Shown: in pieces, positions 34,957 to 43,165 of the stretch | How positions within the stretch are numbered: the first letter of the stretch is position 1 | How the letters are laid out: every line of letters starts with the position of its first letter | Assembly: GCA_965201085.1 (NCBI GenBank) | Contig: CBDAVS010000016.1 | Location: forward strand, 372,001-436,000 | Origin: JAPOUP01 sp965201085 | GTDB taxonomy: Bacteria; Pseudomonadota; Alphaproteobacteria; Rhodobacterales; Rhodobacteraceae | Reading direction: 5' to 3' | DNA: 64,000 bases | The notes under the pieces: generated by a model | The model's database searches: none | Told to the model about the DNA's origin: nothing | Seen by the model: only the letters and a program-made list of their open reading frames with translations | Program-made: the position numbers and the translations under genes

Positions 34957-36138
34957 ATGGCACGGCGGCCAAGAATTTTTGCGACCGAAGATGCCCAGCG
35001 GCTGGCGAAAAAACGTCTGCCGCGGATGATCTTCGATTTCATCAATGGGTCTGCAGGGCGTGAAGTCTGCGTTATGCGGAATGAAACCCGCTTTGACGAA
35101 ATCATGCTGCAGTCAAGGGCGATGGCGGATGTCGGCACCCGCTCGTTGGCAACGCGGTTTCTGGGCCGTGAATACGGCCTGCCCCTGGGTATCGCGCCCA
35201 TGGGCATGTGCAATCTCGCCTGTCCGCGCGCGGACGCGCACATCGCTAAGGCGGCGAAATACAGGAACATGCCGGTTTGCCTTTCATCGGCTGGCTCAAG
35301 CAGCCTCAGGGACATGCGGGAATGGAGCGGCGATCTGGCCTGGTTCCAGCTTTATTTCGGTCAGTCCAGGGAAGCCTCGTTCAAAGCGGCCGACCGGGCG
35401 CGCGATGCGGGTTACGATACCCTGATCCTGACCGTGGATGTCCCGGAGGTATCGCGCCGGATCCGGGACCAGCAGAACGGTTTCACCCTGCCCTTCCGGC
35501 TGACGCCCCGTGCTTTCCTTGATTTCGCCCTGCACCCCAGATGGTCGCTCTCGACCCTCGCGGGCGGCATTCCGAAACCCCGGAACTTCGCCGCCGAAAA
35601 CAAGGGTTTCGACCGCAAAGCCAGTCGTGCCGGAGCGGATTGGGGTTTTCTGCGATCCCTGCGGAGCCGATGGACCGGCACATTGATCGTGAAGGGCATC
35701 ACCTCGCCGGAAGACGCTGTCAGGGCCCAGAATCTTGGCGTGGATGCGGTCTATGTCTCGAACCACGGGGGCCGCCAGCTGGACAGCGCACCGGCCTCGA
35801 TCGATCTGCTTCCGATCGTCCGAAACGCGGTCGGTCCCGACTTTCCCCTGTTATTTGACAGCGGTATCCGCAATGGCGAGGATGTTGTGAAAGCCTTGGC
35901 CCTCGGCTCCGATTTCGTCATGCTGGGGCGTCCGACGCTCTATGCGCTTGCCGCGGGAGGGCGTGCGGGACTGGACGCGCTTCTGGAGTGTTTCTTCGAT
36001 GACATTGACCTGGCGATGGCGCAGATCGGGGTCAGCAGGATCGAGGATATCACCGCTCGGACCCTCTTCTCGCCCGATGCGCCTTCATTGCATTCTGAAA
36101 CCGGATCCCGGCCCGTGACGCTCTTGGCCGCGACCTGA
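34957..36138 (+). CDS. FMN-dependent alpha-hydroxy-acid oxidase/dehydrogenase
   Basis: 393 residues, full length for the glycolate oxidase/lactate dehydrogenase (LldD) family. Seen: the N-terminal RLPRMIFDFINGSAGRE, LGIAPMG, the QLYFG segment, KGI (Lys for FMN), SNHGGRQLD with the catalytic His and Arg, and DSGIRNGEDVVKALALGSDF for the FMN phosphate. It oxidises a 2-hydroxyacid to the 2-oxoacid. It precedes a ThDP-dependent enzyme that could cleave or decarboxylate the 2-oxoacid, a logical two-step set. Divergent from the TRAP genes. Confidence 0.92.
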   Translation: MARRPRIFATEDAQRLAKKRLPRMIFDFINGSAGREVCVMRNETRFDEIMLQSRAMADVGTRSLATRFLGREYGLPLGIAPMGMCNLACPRADAHIAKAAKYRNMPVCLSSAGSSSLRDMREWSGDLAWFQLYFGQSREASFKAADRARDAGYDTLILTVDVPEVSRRIRDQQNGFTLPFRLTPRAFLDFALHPRWSLSTLAGGIPKPRNFAAENKGFDRKASRAGADWGFLRSLRSRWTGTLIVKGITSPEDAVRAQNLGVDAVYVSNHGGRQLDSAPASIDLLPIVRNAVGPDFPLLFDSGIRNGEDVVKALALGSDFVMLGRPTLYALAAGGRAGLDALLECFFDDIDLAMAQIGVSRIEDITARTLFSPDAPSLHSETGSRPVTLLAAT

Positions 36139-36161
36139 CCTATGCGGGAACCATAGATCGA

Positions 36162-37892
36162 ATGACCAACACCAACACTGTCCGCGGCGGCGCGCTTCTG
36201 GCCCGAGCGCTAAAGGAAAAGGGAGTGAAGCACGCTTTCACGCTTGCTGGCGGCTTCTGCAATCCCGCGCTTGAAGGGTTCATGGAATGCCAGATGCCTG
36301 TGATCAACTGCCCGCACGAACAGGTCGCCGGGCATCTGGCGGATGGACACACGCGGATCACCCGCGAACCATCGGTCTGCCTCGTGGGACCGGAAGGCTT
36401 CGCCAATGCGGTACCCGCCATGCTGGAAGCCTGGGGCGAGCGCAGCCCGGTGATCTTCGTCACGGGGTCATCGACCCTGAAGCGTCAGGGGGCAGGCGGT
36501 TTCAAGGAAATCGACGATGTGGCTATTGCCGCGCCGTTGACCAAATACTCCGTCCAGATCACCGATGGCGCACGCATCGGCGAATTCGTCAACCATGCCT
36601 GGCACGCGGCCACCTCCGGCTATCCCGGCCCGGTTCACCTGTCGCTGCCAGTTGATGTCATGTTTTCCTCTTTCCCGAAGGATGCGGGCCGCGGCGAACG
36701 CCCCTTTGACCGCAGCGCCCGGCCGATGGCGCGCGCCTGGCCCGACCCGCAGCGGCTGGACGAGGTTCTGTCGCTTGCGCGCGCCGCCGAGCGTCCGGTG
36801 CTCATCGGCGGACATGGCATTTGGTGGTCGGGCGGGGAAAGCGCGCTCGGCGAGGCGGGAACGAAGCTGCGAATCCCCGTCTTCAACGTGCCCTATCACA
36901 CCAAGATGCTGGGACAGGAATGCGATGCCTTCATGGGGCTGGCCGATTTCCATCAATATCACCCTTCGAGACCGGCCATTCAGGAAGCCGATCTGGTGCT
37001 GATGGTTGGCTGCCGGCTGGACAACCAGATGAATTTCGGCAACCCGCCGTTCATTCCGGCCGAGACCAGGCTCGTCTGCGTGAACGGCTCGCACGAGGAG
37101 CTTGAATACAATCATGGTGCGGATATGCAGCTTCTTTCCGATCCTGGCCCCTTCCTTAGCGCCTTGGCCGGAATCGAAAGGTCATGGGAGGGATGGCTCG
37201 ACCTGCAAAAGGCCCGCCGTGCCGAATGGGTTGCGGAATGGTCGGACCATATCGCCGCCGAAACGGCGCGGGACACGGCGGAGGGCCGGCTGATGCATCC
37301 CTTGCAGCTGGCGCTTGACGTGCAGGCAGGGATGAAGGACGGCGACTGGCTCGTTTTCGATGGAGGCAACACGCATTTCTGGAACGAGATCGCTACCAAT
37401 ATCGCTGCCGCGCGCGGGCTGGCCCTGGGCGGTGTCCTGCATCCGGGCAATTTCAGCCTGCTGGGTGTCGGAGTTTCGTTCGCGCTGGCGGCAAAGAACC
37501 TCAACCTCAGCAGGACCACGGTGCTGGTCACCGGTGACGGCGCCTTCCTTTCAGGCGGTCTGTCCATCGAGGCCTGTTTTCAGGAAAACATCCCCATTGT
37601 GGTCGTCGTGGATAACAATGGCGGGCTGGATTGCATCAGCCAGCAGCAGGAGCGTCTCTTCGACAGCGGCCAGCATTACGCCACCGACTTCCGCGACATT
37701 CCCTTCCATGCAATGTTTGAAGGGCTGGGCGGTTACGGTGAGCTGGTGACACGACGCGCCGATCTTCCCGGTGCCCTGGCCCGCGCGGTCGCGAGCGGCA
37801 AAACGGCTTGCCTGAACGTAAAGTGCCGGGGTGTCATCAGCCCCATCGTGGCCGCGACCTCGGATAGGCGCGACAAGGCATCGATAGAATGA
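36162..37892 (+). CDS. Thiamine-diphosphate-dependent enzyme (acetolactate-synthase/oxoacid-decarboxylase superfamily)
   Basis: 576 residues with three domains: the Pyr domain with the catalytic Glu53 in CPHEQVAGHLADGH, a middle domain (about 200-330), and the PP domain with the ThDP/Mg motif from GDGAFLSGGLS to VVDNNGG (about 453-482). Related enzymes include acetolactate synthase, oxalyl-CoA decarboxylase, 2-hydroxyacyl-CoA lyase and benzoylformate decarboxylase; the exact reaction is not readable. Next to a hydroxyacid oxidase it may decarboxylate the 2-oxoacid product. Overlaps the next gene by 4 bp. Confidence 0.88.
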   Translation: MTNTNTVRGGALLARALKEKGVKHAFTLAGGFCNPALEGFMECQMPVINCPHEQVAGHLADGHTRITREPSVCLVGPEGFANAVPAMLEAWGERSPVIFVTGSSTLKRQGAGGFKEIDDVAIAAPLTKYSVQITDGARIGEFVNHAWHAATSGYPGPVHLSLPVDVMFSSFPKDAGRGERPFDRSARPMARAWPDPQRLDEVLSLARAAERPVLIGGHGIWWSGGESALGEAGTKLRIPVFNVPYHTKMLGQECDAFMGLADFHQYHPSRPAIQEADLVLMVGCRLDNQMNFGNPPFIPAETRLVCVNGSHEELEYNHGADMQLLSDPGPFLSALAGIERSWEGWLDLQKARRAEWVAEWSDHIAAETARDTAEGRLMHPLQLALDVQAGMKDGDWLVFDGGNTHFWNEIATNIAAARGLALGGVLHPGNFSLLGVGVSFALAAKNLNLSRTTVLVTGDGAFLSGGLSIEACFQENIPIVVVVDNNGGLDCISQQQERLFDSGQHYATDFRDIPFHAMFEGLGGYGELVTRRADLPGALARAVASGKTACLNVKCRGVISPIVAATSDRRDKASIE

Positions 37893-38242
37893 CGGCGGTT
37901 GTTTCTTCTCATACGCTGAACAGTGTCGACGGCGGCCACGCGCGCGGGATCAAGGTGCGACTGGTCAACCTCGATACCGGACAGACCGTCTTCGATACGG
38001 TGATGGATGACGGCGGACGGCTGATGCAGGAGGTCGCCAACCCTGACCCGGCCGCCCGTTATGAAATGGTTTTTCAGACCGGGCCCTATTGGGAACCCCG
38101 CGTCGCGCAGACCGCTGGAAACCGCATCATGGACGAAATCGTCGTGCGCTTCAGCATGCCGGAGGCGAATGGCCGCTATCATATCCCGCTGATCCTGTCG
38201 CCCCACGGATACGCACTTTGGTCATCGACCGAGCATGGCTGA
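37889..38242 (+). CDS. Transthyretin/5-hydroxyisourate-hydrolase-like protein with altered C-terminus
   Basis: 117 residues, the length of HIU hydrolase. Family landmarks: SSHTLNSVDGGHARGI (His8, catalytic in HIUase), the YEMVFQTGPYW segment, MDEIVVRFSMPEANGRYHIPLILSPHGY. The C-terminal tetrapeptide YRGS that defines HIU hydrolases is replaced by LWSS, followed by four extra residues. No other purine-degradation gene lies nearby. The coupling (ATGA with the ThDP gene, 8-bp overlap with the DmdA-like gene) suggests a different cyclic or ester substrate within this pathway. Confidence 0.8.
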   Translation: MTAVVSSHTLNSVDGGHARGIKVRLVNLDTGQTVFDTVMDDGGRLMQEVANPDPAARYEMVFQTGPYWEPRVAQTAGNRIMDEIVVRFSMPEANGRYHIPLILSPHGYALWSSTEHG

Positions 38243-39347
38243 AGGCCTCCATTTCTCTCGCCGTCTGCGCCGCACGCCCTACACAGCCTCGGCGGAAAAG
38301 GCCGGTGTCACCGGGTTCTCAGTCGTCAATCACATGCTGCTGCCCAAAGCGTATGGGCGATCCGTCGAAGACGATTACTGGCACCTGCGTGAGCATGTGC
38401 AGATCTGGGACGTTGCCTGCCAGCGGCAGGTCCAGATCGAGGGCAGGGATGCCGCAAAGCTGGTGCAGTGGATGACGCCCCGCGACATATCCCGCGCCAA
38501 GGCCGATGACTGTCTCTACGTGCCGGTCACGGACGATACCGGCGGAATGATCAACGACCCGGTGCTTCTGAAGCTGGCTGAGGACCGGTTCTGGCTGTCA
38601 GCCGCGGATTCTGATCTTCTGCTCTTCGCCAAGGGATTGGCGCTTGGCCGGGGGCTGGATGTGACGGTCAACGAGCCGGATGTGTCGCCGCTGGCCATCC
38701 AGGGCCCGAAAGCCGAGCCTCTGCTCGCTGGTCTGTTCGGACGCAATATCCGCGACATCGGCTCTTTCAGGCTCGGCAGGATCGACTTTCGGGGTACCCG
38801 TCAGCTTGTCGCGCGTTCGGGATATTCGCGCCAGGACGGTTTCGAGATCTATCTCGAAGGCGGTCATCTGGGCGGCGCGCTTTGGGACGTCATCTGGACA
38901 GCTGGACAGAGCTACCACATCGCCCCCGGCTACCCCAATCCGATCGACCGGATCGAGGGCGGGCTTCTATCCTATGGCAACGAGATGACCCGCGAAAACA
39001 CGCCCCTGGAAATCGGGCTTGGGAAATACTGCAGCCTTGACGACAGCGTGGACTGTCTGGGCCGTGAAGCTCTGCGGCAGGTCGCCAGGGCTGGAGTGTC
39101 GCGGCAGATCCGGGGCGTCCTGTTCAACGGTGGTCCCTGCCCGACCTGCGCCGCACCCTGGCCGGTTCATGCGGACGGCATCCAAGTGGGTCAGATCACC
39201 AGCGCGGTCTGGTCGCCCAGGCTGAAACGTAACGTAGGTCTTTCGCTGATCGAGCGGTCGTACTGGGAGGTAGGCCAGCGGGTCAATGTGCATTGCGTGG
39301 ACGGCTCGACCCGCGGCGGCGAGGTGTCGGCCTTGCCCTTCGCCTGA
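38235..39347 (+). CDS. dmdA: DmdA-like protein (DMSP demethylase / GcvT aminomethyltransferase family)
   Basis: 370 residues. The sequence follows the DmdA pattern known from marine alphaproteobacteria: SRRLRRTPYTASAEKAGV, NHMLLP, YWHLREHVQIWDVACQRQVQ, NDPVLLKLAEDRFWLS, EPDVSPLAIQGPKAE, ARSGYSRQDGFEIYLEGG, RIEGGLLSYGNEMTRENTP and QITSAVWSP. DmdA transfers a methyl group from dimethylsulfoniopropionate to tetrahydrofolate. Ordinary GcvT lacks several of these blocks. Homologues outside the proven DMSP clades exist, so the substrate may be another methylated sulfonium, amine or ether. No dmdB, dmdC or dmdD genes are in the window. Last gene of the coupled run. Confidence 0.7.
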   Translation: MAEGLHFSRRLRRTPYTASAEKAGVTGFSVVNHMLLPKAYGRSVEDDYWHLREHVQIWDVACQRQVQIEGRDAAKLVQWMTPRDISRAKADDCLYVPVTDDTGGMINDPVLLKLAEDRFWLSAADSDLLLFAKGLALGRGLDVTVNEPDVSPLAIQGPKAEPLLAGLFGRNIRDIGSFRLGRIDFRGTRQLVARSGYSRQDGFEIYLEGGHLGGALWDVIWTAGQSYHIAPGYPNPIDRIEGGLLSYGNEMTRENTPLEIGLGKYCSLDDSVDCLGREALRQVARAGVSRQIRGVLFNGGPCPTCAAPWPVHADGIQVGQITSAVWSPRLKRNVGLSLIERSYWEVGQRVNVHCVDGSTRGGEVSALPFA

Positions 39348-39711
39348 GACCGCCTGATCGCTTATCCGCTCACCGGGAATCGCCATCCGGTCTTCCGTGC
39401 GCAGCTCTTCCAAAATCTCCTCGACGACAGTTCATGGCACCTGGTTCATAAGACAGGATTGTCCAACGAGATGAAAGGCTTGTTCCCCGCCATCTTCTGG
39501 CAGGACCGCCGCCGATGGATGGAATGGCTGAATTTCGCAGGCTAGCGATGTCTGGAATCGACCCTCGCGGCGACCAGCGTCAGCACAGTCGTGGGCGTTG
39601 TGGCGGTGGGTGGCGTTCAGCGCGCCGCTGTGTCCGTTTCACGTTCTGAGCCGTCGCCGCCCACCGCAATATCTGCGACGTTTGAAACATTATGGCGTAA
39701 AAAAGGCCAGT
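39348..39711. other. Gap between DmdA-like gene and peptidase gene
   Basis: 364 bp. In one plus-strand frame 39351-39545 reads without a stop and ends SNEMKGLFPAIFWQDRRRWM..., which has protein-like composition but no start codon or known domain; it may be the tail of a deleted gene. No terminator hairpin was seen after 39347. Confidence 0.3.
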
Positions 39712-40383
39712 TCAGGGGTTTAGGACGGTCTCACCGTTCTTCCGGCGGATGCGATGGACGAACGGCGGACCTTCGGTCGGGTAAGCCCGCGCGCGCTTAC
39801 CCTCCTGCAGGACAAGCGCCGCGCCGTCATCCACGGCATATCCGTCCCGTATCACACCACTCGACACAAGGCTTTTCATGCTGGCCCTTCGGTCAGGTTC
39901 GGTCAGGCTGTGCGGAGTCATCGTGCCCTTAACCAACCCCAGCCCCTCGGCGACACGCAACCCGTCTTCCGCCGACCGCCACAGGAAATTTTCAAACCAG
40001 CACATGGCCCCTGCGCTGACCCCGGCAAGCGTGACACCGCGCCGGAAAGCATCAATCAGAACCGAGCCAATGCCCGTGGCATTCCAGTGATCGACCAGCG
40101 AAACAGGACTGCCGCCCCCGACATAGATGAGGTCCAGATCATCCACCCAGATCGTGGCCTGTTTCCGGTTCGACTCAGAGGAAAGCCGCGTGATGGCTGC
40201 GGCATAAGGTTCGAACCCGTCACAAAACCCACGGTACTTCTCCGGACCGTCACCGCTGGCGGCTCCGACGTAGCCTATACGCGGGCGCTCGCGCGCGTAT
40301 TCAAGGCAAAGCCGGTCCAGTCCGGGATGCGTCCCGTGGGTCGCACCGCCACCGCCAATGCCTATGAGGGTTCTTTGGGACAT
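39712..40383 (-). CDS. Peptidase E-like hydrolase (MEROPS S51 family)
   Basis: 223 residues, class-I glutamine-amidotransferase-like fold. The nucleophile elbow GVSAGAMCWF carries the catalytic Ser; IYVGGGSPVSLVDHW is the GGGN-type block of S51; RIGYVGAASGDG precedes. E. coli PepE hydrolyses Asp-X dipeptides. Divergent from a Dpp-type importer, 250 bp apart, so it may cleave an imported dipeptide or aspartyl-like conjugate. No signal peptide, so cytoplasmic. Confidence 0.85.
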   Translation of the reverse strand: MSQRTLIGIGGGGATHGTHPGLDRLCLEYARERPRIGYVGAASGDGPEKYRGFCDGFEPYAAAITRLSSESNRKQATIWVDDLDLIYVGGGSPVSLVDHWNATGIGSVLIDAFRRGVTLAGVSAGAMCWFENFLWRSAEDGLRVAEGLGLVKGTMTPHSLTEPDRRASMKSLVSSGVIRDGYAVDDGAALVLQEGKRARAYPTEGPPFVHRIRRKNGETVLNP

Positions 40384-40634
40384 CCGTTTCCGTTTGCATT
40401 GACCGAAGCGGTAACATAGAATGAGCGAATAGATTCGGCAATTTTCTTGATTTGCCCAATCGTCCGCGGAAACAGACGCTTCGAATCAAGATACGCGACC
40501 CGCTTCATGGTTCAAGTCACTTCAGGCGTCGCTCCGCTGAAGCCGCCTATCCAAGAGCGGCACTGCTGTCAAGCTCTTCGAAGCAGCAGCGGGTCGGGAG
40601 ATAATCGCTGACCGCCAACCAGGAGGAATTCTGA

Positions 40635-42119
40635 ATGAAAAAGTCATTAAGCCTAACTGCGCTGGCCGTCGCGCTTGCGGGGACAGCAGCGCTTGCCGAA
40701 CCTTCGGGCACTTTCCGGCAGGCCCATGAATATGGATTTTCCACCGCCTCGAGCCTTGACCCAATTTCCAAAGGTCGTGTGTTCCAGATCACCGAAAAGA
40801 TCATGAACCGGCTGGTGCGCCCCGGTCTGGACGGCAAGCCCGAGGCCGACCTTGCGACGAGTTGGGAGGCCAACGACGACGCCACGGTCTGGACCTTCAA
40901 GCTTCGCGAGGGTGTAAGTTTCCACGACGGTACGGGCTTTGATGCCGCAGATGTGATCTATTCACTGAACCGGGTGCTTGATCCCGAAAGCGACAGCCCT
41001 GCGCGGTCGGCCGTCAAGATGATCACCGGCGTCGAAGCACTGGACCACATGACGGTTCGGATCACGCTGGACACCCCCTTTGCCGATATGCCGCTGCAGC
41101 TTATGGATTACCGCCTGAGGATGATCCCCGAAGGTTCCGGCGACGACATCGCCACGACCGGCATCGGCACCGGTCCTTTCAAGGTCGAATCCTTCGATGC
41201 CGAAGGCACCACGGTTCTGGTCGCAAACACGGAATATTGGGAAGGCGAACCAGGCGTGGCAAGGATGGAGGTCATCGGCATTCCCGACGGTCAGGCCCGT
41301 TTGCAGGCACTGCTTGGCGGTCAGATCGACATGGAACGCGGGATCACCGCGCAGCAGGCGCCAATGCTGGCGGAGTCCAGCGACTTCGTTCTTCAGGAGA
41401 TCCCGACCGGCAACTGGCGTGGTCTGGTGTTCCGCACCGATATCGAACCCTTCAGCGACCCGCGCGTCCGCAAGGCCGTGCGTCTGGCCGCCGACCGGGT
41501 GGAACTTGTGAACCTGGTCCTTGGCGGCCAAGGCGTCGTTGCCTGCGATACACCTGTCGAACCGAACGACCAGTACCGTGCCGCACTCGAATGCCCGCAG
41601 GATCTGGAAATGGCAAGATCGCTGCTGGCCGAAGCAGGATATCCTGATGGAATTGAGATCGACGTTTACGTCGCCACTCTGGAGCCCACTTGGCCCACGC
41701 TCGCGGTCGCCTATCAGGAACAGGTGGCCGCGGCCGGCATCAGGGTCAACGTCGTGCAGGCGCCGACCGATGGCTACTGGTCCGAGGTCTGGATGAAGAA
41801 AGACGTCGTCGCCACCCGCTGGAACGAACGTCCGGCAGATCAGGCGCTGCACGAGATCTATCTCTCGTCCGCCAAGTGGAACGAAAGCTACTTCAATGAC
41901 CAAGCCTTCGACGGAATGCTGGCCGATGCCCGCCGCGAGCTGGATTTCGAGAAACGCAAGGCGCTGTACGAGGCGGCGCAGGAATATCTTTGGGAGAACG
42001 CGGGAACACTGATTCCCTATCACGTCACACGCCTGGTCGGGATTTCGTCACGGATCGGCAATCTTGACGAGGTAAAAAACGACGCGGTGCGCTGGCACAG
42101 GATCACCGTCGCCGAGTAA
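40635..42119 (+). CDS. Peptide/opine ABC importer, substrate-binding protein (DppA/OppA family 5)
   Basis: 494 residues with signal peptide (residues 1-21, cleavage after ALA). Family-5 landmarks: LTSWEANDD-type block (here ATSWEANDDATVWTFKLREGVSFHDG), FDAADVIYSLNRVLD and the later EWNERPADQALHEIY region. AACCAGGAGGAATTCTGAATG is a strong start. A strong hairpin follows before the permease genes. Ligands of the family are di/oligopeptides, nickel, opines or delta-aminolevulinate; not readable here. Confidence 0.9.
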   Translation: MKKSLSLTALAVALAGTAALAEPSGTFRQAHEYGFSTASSLDPISKGRVFQITEKIMNRLVRPGLDGKPEADLATSWEANDDATVWTFKLREGVSFHDGTGFDAADVIYSLNRVLDPESDSPARSAVKMITGVEALDHMTVRITLDTPFADMPLQLMDYRLRMIPEGSGDDIATTGIGTGPFKVESFDAEGTTVLVANTEYWEGEPGVARMEVIGIPDGQARLQALLGGQIDMERGITAQQAPMLAESSDFVLQEIPTGNWRGLVFRTDIEPFSDPRVRKAVRLAADRVELVNLVLGGQGVVACDTPVEPNDQYRAALECPQDLEMARSLLAEAGYPDGIEIDVYVATLEPTWPTLAVAYQEQVAAAGIRVNVVQAPTDGYWSEVWMKKDVVATRWNERPADQALHEIYLSSAKWNESYFNDQAFDGMLADARRELDFEKRKALYEAAQEYLWENAGTLIPYHVTRLVGISSRIGNLDEVKNDAVRWHRITVAE

Positions 42120-42144
42120 TCGTGGCAGGAGGCAACAGAATGCG

Positions 42145-42180
42145 GGCCGGGGCGCGGCGTATCGCGCCCCGGCCGTTTCA
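42145..42180 (+). terminator. Hairpin after the DppA-like gene (attenuator)
   Basis: Perfect 12-bp stem GGCCGGGGCGCG (42145-42156) / CGCGCCCCGGCC (42163-42174) with loop GCGTAT and a short TTT after it. The permease gene starts 26 bp further in the same direction, so it probably limits rather than stops readthrough. Confidence 0.75.
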
Positions 42181-42205
42181 ACCTATTCGGGCTTAGGTCT
42201 GTTTG

Positions 42206-43165
42206 ATGCTGCGAATGCTGATGCGACGGCTGTTCCTTGGCGCAGTCACTGTCTGGATCGTCTCGGTCATAATATTTGCAGGCGTCGAAGTGCTGCCGGG
42301 GGACGCCTGCACGGCGTTTCTGGAGCGCGAAGCCCAAGGCAAGCTGCTGGAGAACTGCCGTAAGGCGCAGGGCCTGAACCGATCCGCCGCCGCGCGCTAC
42401 CTGGACTGGGCATCGGGTGCCGTACTCGGCGATTTCGGCGTCTCGGCCAACGGGCAGAAAAGCATCGCAGAGCTCGTTGGCAACCGGCTGAGGAATTCCC
42501 TTCTTCTGGCGGTCTACGCCTTGGCGGTCGGGGTGCCGCTGGCGATCATTCTGGGCATTGTCACCGGCCTTCGGCGCGACCAACCTGTTGACCTGGCCTT
42601 TTCGACGGTCACCGTCTTCGCCATGACAATCCCCGAATTCGTCTCGGCGACAGTGCTGATCCTCGTCTTCTCTGTCTGGCTGGGCTGGCTGCCCGGTATC
42701 GTACTGACCTCGGCAGGCGCACCGGCTTCGGAGTTCTTTCCCGAAATTCTCCTGCCGGTAATCGTCCTGGCCATGGTGATGACGGCCCACATCCTGCGCA
42801 TGGTGCGTTCCAGCGTGATCGAGGTCATGGCAAGCGACTACATCCAGATGGCGACCCTGAAGGGCGTGCCCTACTGGCGAATCGTATTCCGCCACGCGCT
42901 TCCCAATGCGCTGTTGCCTGCGATCAACGTTGTGGCGCTGACCATTGCCTGGCTTCTTGGCGGGGTCGTGGTGATCGAGGTGGTGTTCAACTATCCGGGC
43001 CTCGGACGGATGATGATCGACGCGATATCCGACCGCGACCTGCCGGTGGTGCAGGCCATCGCGCTGATCGTGGCGACTGTCTATGTCGGCGTGAACCTGA
43101 CGGCCGACCTGATGACCATGCTCCTTAACCCACGCCTGCGCACCCACGCACTGAGGGGTCAATGA
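42206..43165 (+). CDS. Peptide ABC importer permease 1 (DppB type)
   Basis: 319 residues starting at ATG 42206 (an adjacent TTG at 42203 is possible). Six membrane helices. The family N-terminus RLFLGAVTVWIVSVIIF, the EVLPGD turn and the coupling loop DYIQMATLKGVPYWRIVFRHALPNALLP are visible, ending in VFNYPGLGRMMIDAI. Overlaps permease 2 by 4 bp. Confidence 0.9.
   Translation: MLRMLMRRLFLGAVTVWIVSVIIFAGVEVLPGDACTAFLEREAQGKLLENCRKAQGLNRSAAARYLDWASGAVLGDFGVSANGQKSIAELVGNRLRNSLLLAVYALAVGVPLAIILGIVTGLRRDQPVDLAFSTVTVFAMTIPEFVSATVLILVFSVWLGWLPGIVLTSAGAPASEFFPEILLPVIVLAMVMTAHILRMVRSSVIEVMASDYIQMATLKGVPYWRIVFRHALPNALLPAINVVALTIAWLLGGVVVIEVVFNYPGLGRMMIDAISDRDLPVVQAIALIVATVYVGVNLTADLMTMLLNPRLRTHALRGQ

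Noticed and set aside
40962..42023. Minus-strand open frame of 353 codons opposite the DppA-like gene
   Set aside because: Antisense shadow of a well-supported binding-protein gene; no start site or domain.
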